DNA from: Terracoccus sp. 273MFTsu3.1
GTDB taxonomy: Bacteria; Actinomycetota; Actinomycetes; Actinomycetales; Dermatophilaceae
Direction: 5' to 3'
Assembly: GCF_000383675.1 (NCBI RefSeq)
Contig: NZ_KB911821.1
Location: forward strand, 917,749-981,748
DNA: 64,000 bases
Shown here: positions 1 through 8,852 of the stretch, one piece after another
Numbering within the stretch: position 1 is the first letter of the stretch
How the letters are laid out: each line of letters begins with the position of its first letter
Translations under genes and position numbers: made by a program
Notes under the pieces: generated by a model
Databases searched by the model: none
What the model was told of the DNA's origin: nothing
Seen by the model: the letters and a program-made list of their open reading frames with translations, nothing else

Positions 1-168
1 CGTCTGTGCAAGAGCATGATTCGAACAAATGCCCACCCTCGCCAGTTGACCGGAATGTGTCCATCCAAGGGGTCGACCCGCGTGTCGCGCCGGCCGGGCA
101 CGCGCAGGCGGCATCCGCGCGCTGGGCAGCGACTTGGCCCCGGCGCCGAAGCAGGCGACGATGGCGCC

Positions 169-453
169 ATGGCGAAGTCTGGGGGTGGTCCGCGGTTCTT
201 CAAGCGCCGCGGTGACGAGCTCACGGTCAAGGACGGCGAGGGCAACAAGCACCACGCGACGCTCGAACGCGTCGACGCCGACTCGACGCAGGAGGACGGC
301 TCGTTCGTGCTCGGCTACTGCAAGAGCTGCGACTGGACCGGCCCCGCTCGCCGGGCCCGGGACAAGGCCCGCAAGGACGCGCTCGCGCACTCCGACGAGT
401 GCCCCCGCAAGGGAAAGGTGCGCCTCGGCGTGAGCGAGAACGACCCCCGGTAG
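169..453 (+). CDS. Small charged protein with a C2HC zinc-finger-like pattern
   Basis: The product is 94 aa and I do not recognise a family. It is very polar. Near its centre it carries Cys51-x2-Cys54 and then His74-x3-Cys78, a spacing that could hold one zinc ion in the manner of a small zinc finger. No signal peptide or membrane segment is visible. I chose the ATG that begins MAKSGGGPRF. A longer reading frame upstream exists but is low in conserved character, and the ribosome site is weak (GCAGGCG). It is alone on this strand and ends about 230 bases before the convergent protease gene. Nucleic-acid binding is only a guess from the Cys/His pattern and the basic residues. Confidence 0.55.
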   Translation: MAKSGGGPRFFKRRGDELTVKDGEGNKHHATLERVDADSTQEDGSFVLGYCKSCDWTGPARRARDKARKDALAHSDECPRKGKVRLGVSENDPR

Positions 454-621
454 GACCTCGCCGGGCGGCGCGAGGATGTCCGGGCTGTCGAGCCCACCGG
501 TCGCTCGTGGCCACGCCGCGGCGCCCCGCCGGGGGACGCGTACGGCGTGGCCTCGTCGCTTGCCGCCCTGCCGCGGACGCCCGGGTCTGCGATCGACCAC
601 CGTCGGGGCACGCACACGGAA

Positions 622-650
622 GGCCTCTCCGGTCATCGTCCGGGGAGGCC
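622..650 (-). terminator. Hairpin terminator after the subtilisin-like protease
   Basis: Arms at 622-632 and 640-650 pair over 11 bp with one G-U pair and a 7-base loop. It lies about 35 bases past the protease stop codon on the minus strand. No T run follows. Confidence 0.6.
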
Positions 651-683
651 CTCCGTGGTGGGTGTCGCGGCCGAGCGCGGACG

Positions 684-3600
684 CTACGGGTTCACGGCAC
701 TCACGATCACGGTGCCGCTTCCGACCAGGATGTTGGTGTCGGTGCGGACCTGCACCGCGCCCAGCAGGACCCGACCGGTGGCGGGCGCAGCGTTGGCCGT
801 CACGGTGCCGGGGACGGTCCACGACGACCCCGCGGGTCGGAGGGCGTTCGCGTCGGTGACGACGACGGCACCGAACGCTGCATTGGTGAACACGTCGACG
901 TAGTCGAACGCCGTCGTCCCTTGCGGGACGGCAAAGCCGTCGACGAGGGTCAGCCACGTGCCCGCTGCCGGGTTGGCGATGGTCACCGACTCCTCGCTGT
1001 CCCCGTCGGCCGACTGCCCGGCGAGCACGCAGCTGCCCGTCGTGCAGTTGTAGACGTACAGGTCGAGGTCGGCGCCCGTGTCAGCGGCGGACCCGATGGT
1101 GGCCCGCAGCGACGTCGACCCGGCCGCGACAGTGATCGGGCGCTGCTGTTGAGCGCCCGCCGCGATGGTCGGCCTGACCATCGTCGCGCTGCCCAGTGTC
1201 GAGCCGACGGCGCGGCCGGTGAAGGCGCCGAAGCCGTTGGTCAGCGTGTAGCTGCGCGCCACCGGGACTCCGAGGGTCGCTGAGGCGATGATGTCGGGGT
1301 TGGGCGAGACCGTCGCTCCGAGGATGGACGTCGTCAGGGTGTACGGGGCGACCTCGGTGTCGGAGGTGCGCCTCGCCTCCACGGTGACCTCCCAGACGCC
1401 GGCCTGCGGGTTGCTCGTCGTGCGACTCGTCGGCGAACCGGTGGCGCAGCCGCCCGAGGACGGGTTGTAGCAGCTGAGCGACGAGTTGTCGTCGATCGCC
1501 ACTCCGTAGGGGTGGAACCGGAGGAACCGGACCTGCCCCGCGCCGGGGGTGCTGCCTCCGCCATCGAGGTCGACCTTGAGGGCGGGGGTGTTGGCCGGGA
1601 CCGAGTAGAAGTAGCTGGTCACCTGGTTCCGGCCGATGCTGCCCGAGTGGGCCACCGAGAAGTTGTTCGCCGCGCTGAACGCCTCAGCGGCCACGACGGT
1701 GTTCAGGGTCGCCTTCTCGATGCCCGCCGTGGACGGGTCGTCGAGGTTGAGGATCGCCGAGTGCGTGCCCGCACTGACGGGGTGGACGGTGACGGCGACC
1801 GCGGTCGGGCTGTTCAGGGGCAGTGCCACCGAGGCAGGCGACGAGAAGGTGCCGTCGTTGCCCACCCAGCTCAGGGCGTAGGTGCGGCTCCCGCCGCCGC
1901 CGGAGGTCCGGGTGAAGGTGTAGGTGCGCGTGTAGGAGGCGCCCGGTGCGACTCCCTCACGGTCGAAGATGCCCTCGCCGCGCCCGGGCGTCGCGAGGAA
2001 CCCCGACAGCAGCGTGTGAACCGCGACGGACGAGCTGATGTCGACCGGCTTGAGGTTCGTCTTGAGCAGGTCCCAGGCCGCACCGACCCTGATCAGGCCG
2101 TTGCCCTGCTCGTAGGCGCCGAACCGCGTGGGGTCCAGGTAGCGGGCAGAGGAGGTCAGGGCCTCGCGCAGCTGCGCCGGCTTGACCTGCACTCCTGACT
2201 GCTTCGCCGCACTCACGAGCAGCGCGCCCGCTCCCGCGGCCTGGGGGGACGCCATGGAGGTGCCCTGCAGCATCGAGTAGCCGGCCGGGAGGTCGTAGGT
2301 GCCCGCCACCGGGGACGAGGTCTCCCACATCGGGGTGGTCGAGATCGCAGCGCCCGGCGCGACGATCTCAGGCTTGAAGCCGCCGTCCTCGCGGGGTCCC
2401 CGTGAGGAGAAGCCGTGCAGGTTGTCGACGTAGGCGGAGTCGGAGCCGTAGTTCTTCCGCCACGTCTCCTTGCTGATGTAGGACCCGACCGCGAGCACCT
2501 TGGACGCGACGGCCGGGTCGCCGATCGTGTTGAGGCCCGAGCCGTTGTTGCCGGCCGAGATGAACATCTGGACGTTGTACTGCTCGATGAGCCGGTTGTA
2601 GAGGACCGCACGGGTGTTGTTGCCGTCGTTGAGCGCCGGCAGCCCACCGATCGACATGTTGATGACGTCGACGTTGCCCTGCTTGGCGATGAACGTCATT
2701 CCCTCGATGAGGGCGTGCGAGGTGCACCCGGTGATGAACATGCAGACCCGGACGGACTTCAGCTTGGCACCCGGGGCCGCACCGGACATCGCGCCGCCGA
2801 ACATCTGGTTGGCCGCGGTGATGCCGGCGACGTGGGTGCCGTGCTCACCCGAGACGATGCCGATGTTGACCACCTTGTTCTTGCCGTCGGTCTGGACGAC
2901 GAACGGCATGGACTCGTGCTCAGGCGTCGCCGGGTCGTCCGTGCCGAAGTGCCCGACGTCGAACTTCTTGGCGTAGTCGGTGAGGACCTGGTCGTCGGTC
3001 AGGTTGTCGTCCTGGTTGGTGTCGACCCGGACGGTGCCGGCAACCGCGTCCCACAGGACCGCGAACCTGTCGGTGCTGTCGCCGTCACGGTTGACGTCGC
3101 TGCCGACCTCGCCGCCGAGGCGCGGGTCACCCTCGTCGAAGACCGAGACCCGATAGCTTCCGGGTGGGGCGACGTAGGCCACGCCGCCGTAGGTGAAGCT
3201 CGGACCGCTGACCTGGGTGGACATGTTGAGCCACGTCGGGTCGTCGTCGGTGAACGGGTCGGTGGCCGTGACCCAGTCGGTGATCTTGCGTTCCCCGGTC
3301 GTCGTCGTGGCCAGGGCAGGGTGGTCCAGGTCGATGCCGGAGTCGACGATGCCGATGGTGGTGCCCCGGCCGTCCCACGTGGGGTGGGCTGCGGTGAACT
3401 GTGCGGCGCCCGTGTCACCGATCGGCATGTAGGCGTTGTTCCTGGGGGTGCTCGCGCCAGGAGGTGTCTGCGGGGAAGGCGACTGCGCACCCTGGGGGCT
3501 CGGGTCGTCCAGAGGAATGACCTCGTCCAGGTCCGCGGCCACGACGCCGTTGACGTTGGCTGCTGCCTCAGCCTTGTCGATCGGCACGACGGCGCGGATG

Positions 3601-3902
3601 TAGCTCACGTCGCTGTCTGCCTTGCTGATCACCGCACCGAGCGACCGCAGACCGGTCGTGACCGTGTTGTTCTGCCCCGGTACGGCCGCGATGAGCAGCG
3701 TCACCGTCCGCGAGCCGTTGGCTCGAGCGGTGGCGAGCAGTTCGCGGTCATGCTTGCCCAGCTGTGACTGCTTCCCTGACGCAGCGCCGGCGTTCGGCGC
3801 GCCGAGCGCCTGCGGGGCGCTCAGCCCCGCTGCCCCCAGTGCCCCGACGGCCGACATGATCACCGCAGCGCGACGTGTTCTCGATCCCAGGAACCTGCCC
3901 AT
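684..3902 (-). CDS. Secreted S8 (subtilisin-like) serine protease
   Basis: Large secreted serine protease of about 1072 aa. A signal peptide (basic start, then an Ala/Gly/Leu core to about residue 40) is followed by a propeptide/I9-like region (about 60-130). The catalytic domain has Asp in IVDSGIDLDHP (about 187), His in EHGTHVAGI (about 354) and Ser in GTSMASPQAAG (about 549). The Asp-to-His distance is about 165 residues, far longer than in subtilisin, so the domain has a large insertion. About 500 C-terminal residues look like beta-rich accessory domains with no sortase motif. I place the start at the ATG at 3902, which has AGAGG eight bases upstream. A GTG nine bases earlier is less well placed. 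The role is probably extracellular protein degradation. Confidence 0.95.
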   Translation of the reverse strand: MGRFLGSRTRRAAVIMSAVGALGAAGLSAPQALGAPNAGAASGKQSQLGKHDRELLATARANGSRTVTLLIAAVPGQNNTVTTGLRSLGAVISKADSDVSYIRAVVPIDKAEAAANVNGVVAADLDEVIPLDDPSPQGAQSPSPQTPPGASTPRNNAYMPIGDTGAAQFTAAHPTWDGRGTTIGIVDSGIDLDHPALATTTTGERKITDWVTATDPFTDDDPTWLNMSTQVSGPSFTYGGVAYVAPPGSYRVSVFDEGDPRLGGEVGSDVNRDGDSTDRFAVLWDAVAGTVRVDTNQDDNLTDDQVLTDYAKKFDVGHFGTDDPATPEHESMPFVVQTDGKNKVVNIGIVSGEHGTHVAGITAANQMFGGAMSGAAPGAKLKSVRVCMFITGCTSHALIEGMTFIAKQGNVDVINMSIGGLPALNDGNNTRAVLYNRLIEQYNVQMFISAGNNGSGLNTIGDPAVASKVLAVGSYISKETWRKNYGSDSAYVDNLHGFSSRGPREDGGFKPEIVAPGAAISTTPMWETSSPVAGTYDLPAGYSMLQGTSMASPQAAGAGALLVSAAKQSGVQVKPAQLREALTSSARYLDPTRFGAYEQGNGLIRVGAAWDLLKTNLKPVDISSSVAVHTLLSGFLATPGRGEGIFDREGVAPGASYTRTYTFTRTSGGGGSRTYALSWVGNDGTFSSPASVALPLNSPTAVAVTVHPVSAGTHSAILNLDDPSTAGIEKATLNTVVAAEAFSAANNFSVAHSGSIGRNQVTSYFYSVPANTPALKVDLDGGGSTPGAGQVRFLRFHPYGVAIDDNSSLSCYNPSSGGCATGSPTSRTTSNPQAGVWEVTVEARRTSDTEVAPYTLTTSILGATVSPNPDIIASATLGVPVARSYTLTNGFGAFTGRAVGSTLGSATMVRPTIAAGAQQQRPITVAAGSTSLRATIGSAADTGADLDLYVYNCTTGSCVLAGQSADGDSEESVTIANPAAGTWLTLVDGFAVPQGTTAFDYVDVFTNAAFGAVVVTDANALRPAGSSWTVPGTVTANAAPATGRVLLGAVQVRTDTNILVGSGTVIVSAVNP

Positions 3903-4142
3903 GAACTCCACCTCTGTTGGTTGTTGAGGTACGGCCCCCGTTCCGGACGCTTGAGGCTATCGACGCGGGCGCCGGGTTGGTGGAGCTTCGGCGACATCGG
4001 GATCGCTGAGCTGCTCGAGCCCGACCTCGTCAGGCATCGGAGAGAATGGCTCGTCAGGCGATGTGGCAGACACCAGCTGCGGTGCCCTGCCCGCCGGCCG
4101 CCAGGACCGTCAGCACGACGAGGCGCAGGAGGTAGACCCCGG

Positions 4143-4652
4143 ATGAGTACGCCTTTTCCCGAACCGACCCAGCCCGCGTCATCGTCGGCTGAGGTCCTGC
4201 TTCGCTACCTCGACTACTTTCGCGACCAGGTCACCCAACGGGTCGAGGGTCTGTCCGAGCACGAGCAGCGAACCAGCCGGCTGCCGTCGGGTTGGACGCC
4301 GGTACAGCTCGTCAAGCATCTGACGTACGTGGAGCGGCGATGGCTCGACTGGGGATTCGAGGGCGCCGCCGTTGCTGAACCCTGGGCCGACAGCCGCGAT
4401 GGGCGGTGGTTCGTCGACGACGACGAGTCGCTGGCAGAGCTGCTGGCCGCCTTCCGGAGCCAGGCTGCACGGAGCAACACCGTCGTCAGGTCCCACGACC
4501 TGACCGACGTGGGACGTCCCGGACCCAGGTGGAACGGCCAGCCACCGGCACGGCTGGACAGGGTGCTGCTGCACCTGGTCCAGGAGTACGCGAGGCACGC
4601 GGGCCACCTCGACATCGTCTCCGAGCTCGCGGGAGGCCCCACCGGCGAATGA
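4143..4652 (+). CDS. DinB-superfamily protein (DUF664 type)
   Basis: The protein is 169 aa and matches the DinB-like four-helix-bundle family common in actinobacteria, whose members bind a metal and in some cases act as thiol (mycothiol or bacillithiol)-dependent transferases. Candidate metal ligands are the His of VKHLTYVERRW and the two His of YARHAGHLD near the C-terminus, the usual placement in this family. A good AGGAGG site lies about ten bases before the ATG, so the longer upstream frame is not needed. It is monocistronic as far as can be seen. The substrate cannot be told from sequence. Confidence 0.88.
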   Translation: MSTPFPEPTQPASSSAEVLLRYLDYFRDQVTQRVEGLSEHEQRTSRLPSGWTPVQLVKHLTYVERRWLDWGFEGAAVAEPWADSRDGRWFVDDDESLAELLAAFRSQAARSNTVVRSHDLTDVGRPGPRWNGQPPARLDRVLLHLVQEYARHAGHLDIVSELAGGPTGE

Positions 4653-5060
4653 GCCGTCCGCCGGGTCGCCCACGGGCACCGACACGGACGGGCTGTACCT
4701 GCGGACCAACGACCTGGCCCGCGCGTCCACGGGTCTGCACGCACCCGCCGTCGCTACGCGAGGTACGGCATCGTCGTGTTCGCCGCGCTGATCCTGCTGG
4801 GGTCTGGCGACGTCGGGGCGCGAGCGACCGGGAGCTCGCGGCTGCCGTGTGGGCGGGAGCAGGAACCTCACGAAGCTCGTCGGCGCGTTGCGTGCACCGC
4901 CGGTCATCGAGCGGGTGCTCTCGCCGGCCACGTGACGGGCTCGAGTGCCGGCTCTCACGCCTCGGCGACCGTGACCGGCGCGACCCGGCTGCTCTCCTAC
5001 CGCAGGGTCGATCGACCCGGCAGGTGGGACTGGGCGTGGTCGTCCGCCGTGATCTGGCGG
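4653..5060. other. Intergenic stretch of 408 bases with no recognisable gene
   Basis: The stretch lies between the convergent DinB-like gene and the K+ channel gene. Overlapping open frames run through it on both strands, but none has a plausible ribosome site or a recognisable product. I see no clear hairpin or repeat. It may be eroded coding sequence, but I cannot name a parent gene. Confidence 0.4.
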
Positions 5061-5639
5061 TCAGCTCTCGTGGCCCTCGCGCCGCCGCCTCATCCCGAGC
5101 CGCGTTGCTCCTGTGATGACCCGGGCCACGAGGCCCAGGAAGACGAGACCGAGCAGCATCTGCAGCGTTGCCGCCAGTCGTGCCGTCTCCGACACGGGTG
5201 CGATGTCGCCGTATCCGACGGTCGCGAACGTCGTCACCGTGTAGTAGAGGGCATCGAGACGTGTCATCGGTTGGGTGTAGCTGCCCGGGTCGATGTTGTC
5301 GATCACGTAGTGCGAGCTCGCGAACACGATGAGGAACAGCGGACCCGTCGTCGCGAGGGCTTCCACCGTCCGGAGCAGGGGATACGGCGAACGAACGATG
5401 CTGCGGGTCTGGAAGGCGAGCACCACGACGACGATGACCAACCCGGAGACGAAGATCATGATCGACCGCGCCTCCGACGACCACGTGAGCGGGATGCGGA
5501 AGTAGACGACGACGGCCACGACCAGCGACAGCATGACCCGGAGCAGCGCCACGACGACCGCTCGACGCGGGGGCGCGAACAGGGCGACTGTCACACTCGA
5601 CGCGGGTTCTTCAGCGTGCTGCGGCGGGGGTTCGACCAT
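5061..5639 (-). CDS. Ion-channel family protein with K+ selectivity filter
   Basis: Predicted potassium channel of 192 aa. Two hydrophobic segments (about 25-45 and 55-75) precede a further membrane segment (about 95-110). Then come a pore helix and the filter TVGYGD and a last membrane helix, followed by a basic tail. That is a four-helix version of the two-helix pore domain. There is no RCK/NAD-binding domain. It is the last gene of a minus-strand operon, four bases after the DUF2252 gene. The ATG at 5639 is chosen with AAGGGG upstream. An in-frame GTG at 5657 would overlap the preceding gene by 14 bases. Confidence 0.88.
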   Translation of the reverse strand: MVEPPPQHAEEPASSVTVALFAPPRRAVVVALLRVMLSLVVAVVVYFRIPLTWSSEARSIMIFVSGLVIVVVVLAFQTRSIVRSPYPLLRTVEALATTGPLFLIVFASSHYVIDNIDPGSYTQPMTRLDALYYTVTTFATVGYGDIAPVSETARLAATLQMLLGLVFLGLVARVITGATRLGMRRRREGHES

Positions 5640-5643
5640 CACC

Positions 5644-7110
5644 TCAGACCCCTTCACGGGCGTCGATCCGGCCCGAGCTGATGGCGTCCAGAAAGGCCTC
5701 GTAGTCGTGGTCGTTCTGGACGGCGTACCGTTCCGCGAACTCGGCGACTGCCTTGTCGAACCGCCTCTTGCTGCCGAGGTAGGCCGCGATGGCGATGGGG
5801 TCGCCCGTCCGCGCGTGTGCGCGGGCCAGCGTCCAGCCGCAGATCTGGGCGTAGAAGGTCATGCCTGCCGGGATCATCGCCTCCACGACCGCCGCCCCCT
5901 TCATGTCCCTGAGCTGGCGCCAGTAGTAGTAGCGGTCCGTCTCGATGCCCGCGGACCAGCCGAGGAAGATGTCGGACGCCGACTGGAGAAGGTGCTGGCC
6001 CTCGACCACGCGCTGGCCCGAGTCGGCGTACGCGGATCTGGGCAGGTGCGCCTCGAGGACGGACCGGGTGGCCTCTTTCACCTGGAGGAACAGGGGGTCC
6101 TTCTCGTCGCGCCCCTCCAGCAGCGCCACGAAGGCCCGGGTCCCGACGGAGCCGACGCCGACGACCTTGCGGGCGACGTCGACGATCGTGTAGCGGTCGA
6201 GCAGGCGCCGCCGGCTGTCGCTCAGCGTCACCTTGTAGCGCGCGAAGAACTGGGTGATGACGTCCTCGATGTCGGCGGCGTCCAGCTCGTAGTACTTCTC
6301 GAGCTCGCGGCGCGGGATGAGCACGGGTGGTTGGCTGACGATGCGCTGCTTTCCGTCGACGACCTCGGTGAGCTTGGCCAGTGCCTGCAGGTTGGTCCGG
6401 CGGTGTGCCTTCCGCAGGAAGGCCTCGCCTGCCTTGATCGACGGGCCCTCGTGTTTGGCCGAGGGGCGCTCGTGGCCCTTGGTGTCCTTGTCCAGGGCCA
6501 CGAAGCTCCGGCGGGCCCGCTTCATCGCGTGTCGCAGCTCGGCTTCGGACAGGCGGGCGTACCAGACGTCCAGCGTGTCCTGTTGCGCGAACTCCGTCAT
6601 CGCCTCTCGGTAGGACCTGCCAACCGTCCGGCAGATCTCGCGGACGTCCGAGGGCTCGAACTGGTTGTGGCGCGCCGCGATGACGAAGCTGGCGGCCAAC
6701 CGCCAGACGTCGAACTCGAACGGGCCGGGCAGCGTCTCGTCGAAGTCGTTGAGGTCGAAGAGCAGCTGCCGTTCCGGCGATGCATAGACCCCGAAGTTCG
6801 ACAGGTGGGCGTCGCCACACAGCTGCACGTCGAGCCCTGCGGTCCGCCGGGTGGCGAGGTCTGCGGCCATGATCGCGGCCGAGCCGCGGTAGAAGGTGAA
6901 CGCGGACGCCATCATCCGGCCGTGCCGGACCGGGACGAGGTCTGGATCTCGTGTGGCGTTCTGGGCCTCGAGCAGGCTCACAGGGTCTGGCCGTCCGGGC
7001 GGTGGGTGCCAGCCGGCCTGTGCCTCGAGCGGCGCGCGGTCCCGCGCCCGCCTGCCGAGCGCCTGTCGCTCGGCAGCGCTCAGGTGCGGTGGGGTCACTG
7101 AAACGGTCAT
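5644..7110 (-). CDS. DUF2252 family protein
   Basis: The protein is 488 aa with the family signature GDAHLSNFG followed by FDLNDFDE. These resemble the catalytic-loop and metal-binding parts of the aminoglycoside phosphotransferase/protein-kinase fold, so a kinase-like reaction is a reasonable but unproven guess. It is full length for the family. The ATG at 7110 has GTAGGAG six bases upstream. The gene lies 8 bases after the SulP gene and 4 bases before the channel gene, so it is co-transcribed with three membrane proteins and may modify or regulate one of them. No function is established from the sequence. Confidence 0.88.
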   Translation of the reverse strand: MTVSVTPPHLSAAERQALGRRARDRAPLEAQAGWHPPPGRPDPVSLLEAQNATRDPDLVPVRHGRMMASAFTFYRGSAAIMAADLATRRTAGLDVQLCGDAHLSNFGVYASPERQLLFDLNDFDETLPGPFEFDVWRLAASFVIAARHNQFEPSDVREICRTVGRSYREAMTEFAQQDTLDVWYARLSEAELRHAMKRARRSFVALDKDTKGHERPSAKHEGPSIKAGEAFLRKAHRRTNLQALAKLTEVVDGKQRIVSQPPVLIPRRELEKYYELDAADIEDVITQFFARYKVTLSDSRRRLLDRYTIVDVARKVVGVGSVGTRAFVALLEGRDEKDPLFLQVKEATRSVLEAHLPRSAYADSGQRVVEGQHLLQSASDIFLGWSAGIETDRYYYWRQLRDMKGAAVVEAMIPAGMTFYAQICGWTLARAHARTGDPIAIAAYLGSKRRFDKAVAEFAERYAVQNDHDYEAFLDAISSGRIDAREGV

Positions 7111-7118
7111 GACGACTC

Positions 7119-8852
7119 CTACGCCTCGGTTGGTCGAGCGTCGGGCCCGGGCCTCGGCGACGACGAGCGGAACGCCACGACGGCGTCCCTGACGGTCGGG
7201 TAGATCTGGTCGACCGAGAGCATCTGCAGGACGCCGAGCTTCTCGAGGGTCGTGCGCAGGTCCGGGTCGAGGGCGGCCAGAGCCACCGTCGCTCCTCGGT
7301 TGTGGACGAACGTCACGAGCTGGTGGAGCGCTGCCCCTGCCGAGTAGTCCACGTCGGGGATCGACGAACAGTCGAGCACCAGCCACCGCACGGGGTCCGG
7401 CGTCGCCATGATGAGCTGCTGGACCCCGTCGGAGAACTGGTTGGCGTTGGCGTAGAAGAGGTCGGCGTCGTAGCGGAAGACGAGCAGCCCCGGCGCACTC
7501 TGCATGCCCTGCTGCGCTCGGGCGTAGGTCGGCTCGCCCTCGGCGTCGATGCCCATGACGAACCGGTGTGGTCGGTACTGGCGCCGCACCATCTCCACGA
7601 TGGAGAGCACCACCGCCAGGACGATGCCCTGCTCCACGCCGACCGCGAAGACGACGATCGCGGTGAGGATCGCGATGTAGAACTCGCTGGGGCGGCTCAG
7701 CCAGATCCGTCGCAGCCCGGCGATGTCGATGAGGTTGAAGCCGATGAGGAACACGATCGCCCCGAGCACCGGCTTGGGCAGGTTGGTCAGGGCGCTGGTG
7801 AAGAACAGCACGATGACGAGCACCACCAGTGCCATGGTGGCGTTGGCCAGCTGGGTCTTGCCCTTCTGCTCATCGAGGATCTCTGTCTTGGTGGGGCTGC
7901 CGTTGACCACGAACGTGCCGCTCAGGCCTGCGGCGAGGTTGGCACCGCTCAGGCCGACGATGTCTCGGTTGATGTCGACCCGCTGGCCATGTCGCGTGGC
8001 GAAGCTGCGCGACGTCGCGGCGCTCTGGGCGATGATGAGGACGAAGCACGAGAAGGCCACGCCCAGCAGCGGAGGCACGTCGGACCAGCCCACTCCGTGG
8101 GGCAGTCCGATCGGCGGAAACCCGCCCTGCATCGGCCCGACGACCGCCACCCCGTGTGCCGAGACCTGCAGGGTGGAGGCCAGGATGATCGACAGGATCA
8201 CCGCGACGATCGCGCCCGGGACCTTCGGCACGAAGCGCTTGAAGCCGAGGATGATGGCGAGCGTTCCCAGGGCGAAGCCCAGGGTGGGCAGGCTGGCGTC
8301 GCCCAGATGGGTCAGCGTCGACCACTGCTGCTCGAACCAGCCGCCCTTTCCCTTGGGGATCCCGAGCATGTCGGGCAGCTGGCCGGTGAAGACCTGGATG
8401 CCCACCCCGGTGAGGAAACCGATCAGCACCGAGGCGGACAGGAAGTCGCCGAGGAACCCCAGCCGCAGAAGACGGGCGAGCACGAGCAGGACGCCGCAGA
8501 TGAGCGCGGTCAACGAGGTGAGGGCGAGCCACTGCGGCGAGCTCGGCGCGAGCCCGGCGATGCCGAGGGCGGCGAGGCCGCCGGCGAGGATCGCTGCGGT
8601 GGCGGAGTCGGCGCCGACGACGAGCAGCCGGGATGAGCCGAGCAGCGCGAAGACGAGCGCCGGGAAGAGAATGGTGTAGAGACCGGTGATCACCGGCACC
8701 TGAGCGATCGAGGTGTAGCCCATGGTCTCGGGGATGGCCACCGCCGCGAGGGTCAGCCCCGCGATGATGTCCGCCCTCAGCCACGATCGTTGGTATCCGC
8801 GCAGCGACTCCGGAGCCAGCCTGGACGCCCTGTCGGGCCGATCCGTACTCAT
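7119..8852 (-). CDS. SulP-family anion permease with STAS domain
   Basis: Integral membrane anion transporter of 577 aa. About 10-12 membrane segments fill the first 430 residues, including the SulP entry region (ETMGYTSIAQVPVITGLYT). A cytoplasmic STAS domain (about 445-560, with VLDCSSIPDVDYSAG) ends the protein. Family substrates are sulfate, bicarbonate and other anions, and the sequence alone does not choose among them. There is no carbonic anhydrase fusion. Its ATG overlaps the stop of the upstream MFS gene (ATGA), which indicates translational coupling. Confidence 0.93.
   Translation of the reverse strand: MSTDRPDRASRLAPESLRGYQRSWLRADIIAGLTLAAVAIPETMGYTSIAQVPVITGLYTILFPALVFALLGSSRLLVVGADSATAAILAGGLAALGIAGLAPSSPQWLALTSLTALICGVLLVLARLLRLGFLGDFLSASVLIGFLTGVGIQVFTGQLPDMLGIPKGKGGWFEQQWSTLTHLGDASLPTLGFALGTLAIILGFKRFVPKVPGAIVAVILSIILASTLQVSAHGVAVVGPMQGGFPPIGLPHGVGWSDVPPLLGVAFSCFVLIIAQSAATSRSFATRHGQRVDINRDIVGLSGANLAAGLSGTFVVNGSPTKTEILDEQKGKTQLANATMALVVLVIVLFFTSALTNLPKPVLGAIVFLIGFNLIDIAGLRRIWLSRPSEFYIAILTAIVVFAVGVEQGIVLAVVLSIVEMVRRQYRPHRFVMGIDAEGEPTYARAQQGMQSAPGLLVFRYDADLFYANANQFSDGVQQLIMATPDPVRWLVLDCSSIPDVDYSAGAALHQLVTFVHNRGATVALAALDPDLRTTLEKLGVLQMLSVDQIYPTVRDAVVAFRSSSPRPGPDARPTEA

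Noticed and set aside
4653..5060. Pseudogene between the DinB-like and channel genes
   Set aside because: No frame shows recognisable similarity, so decay cannot be argued from sequence alone.
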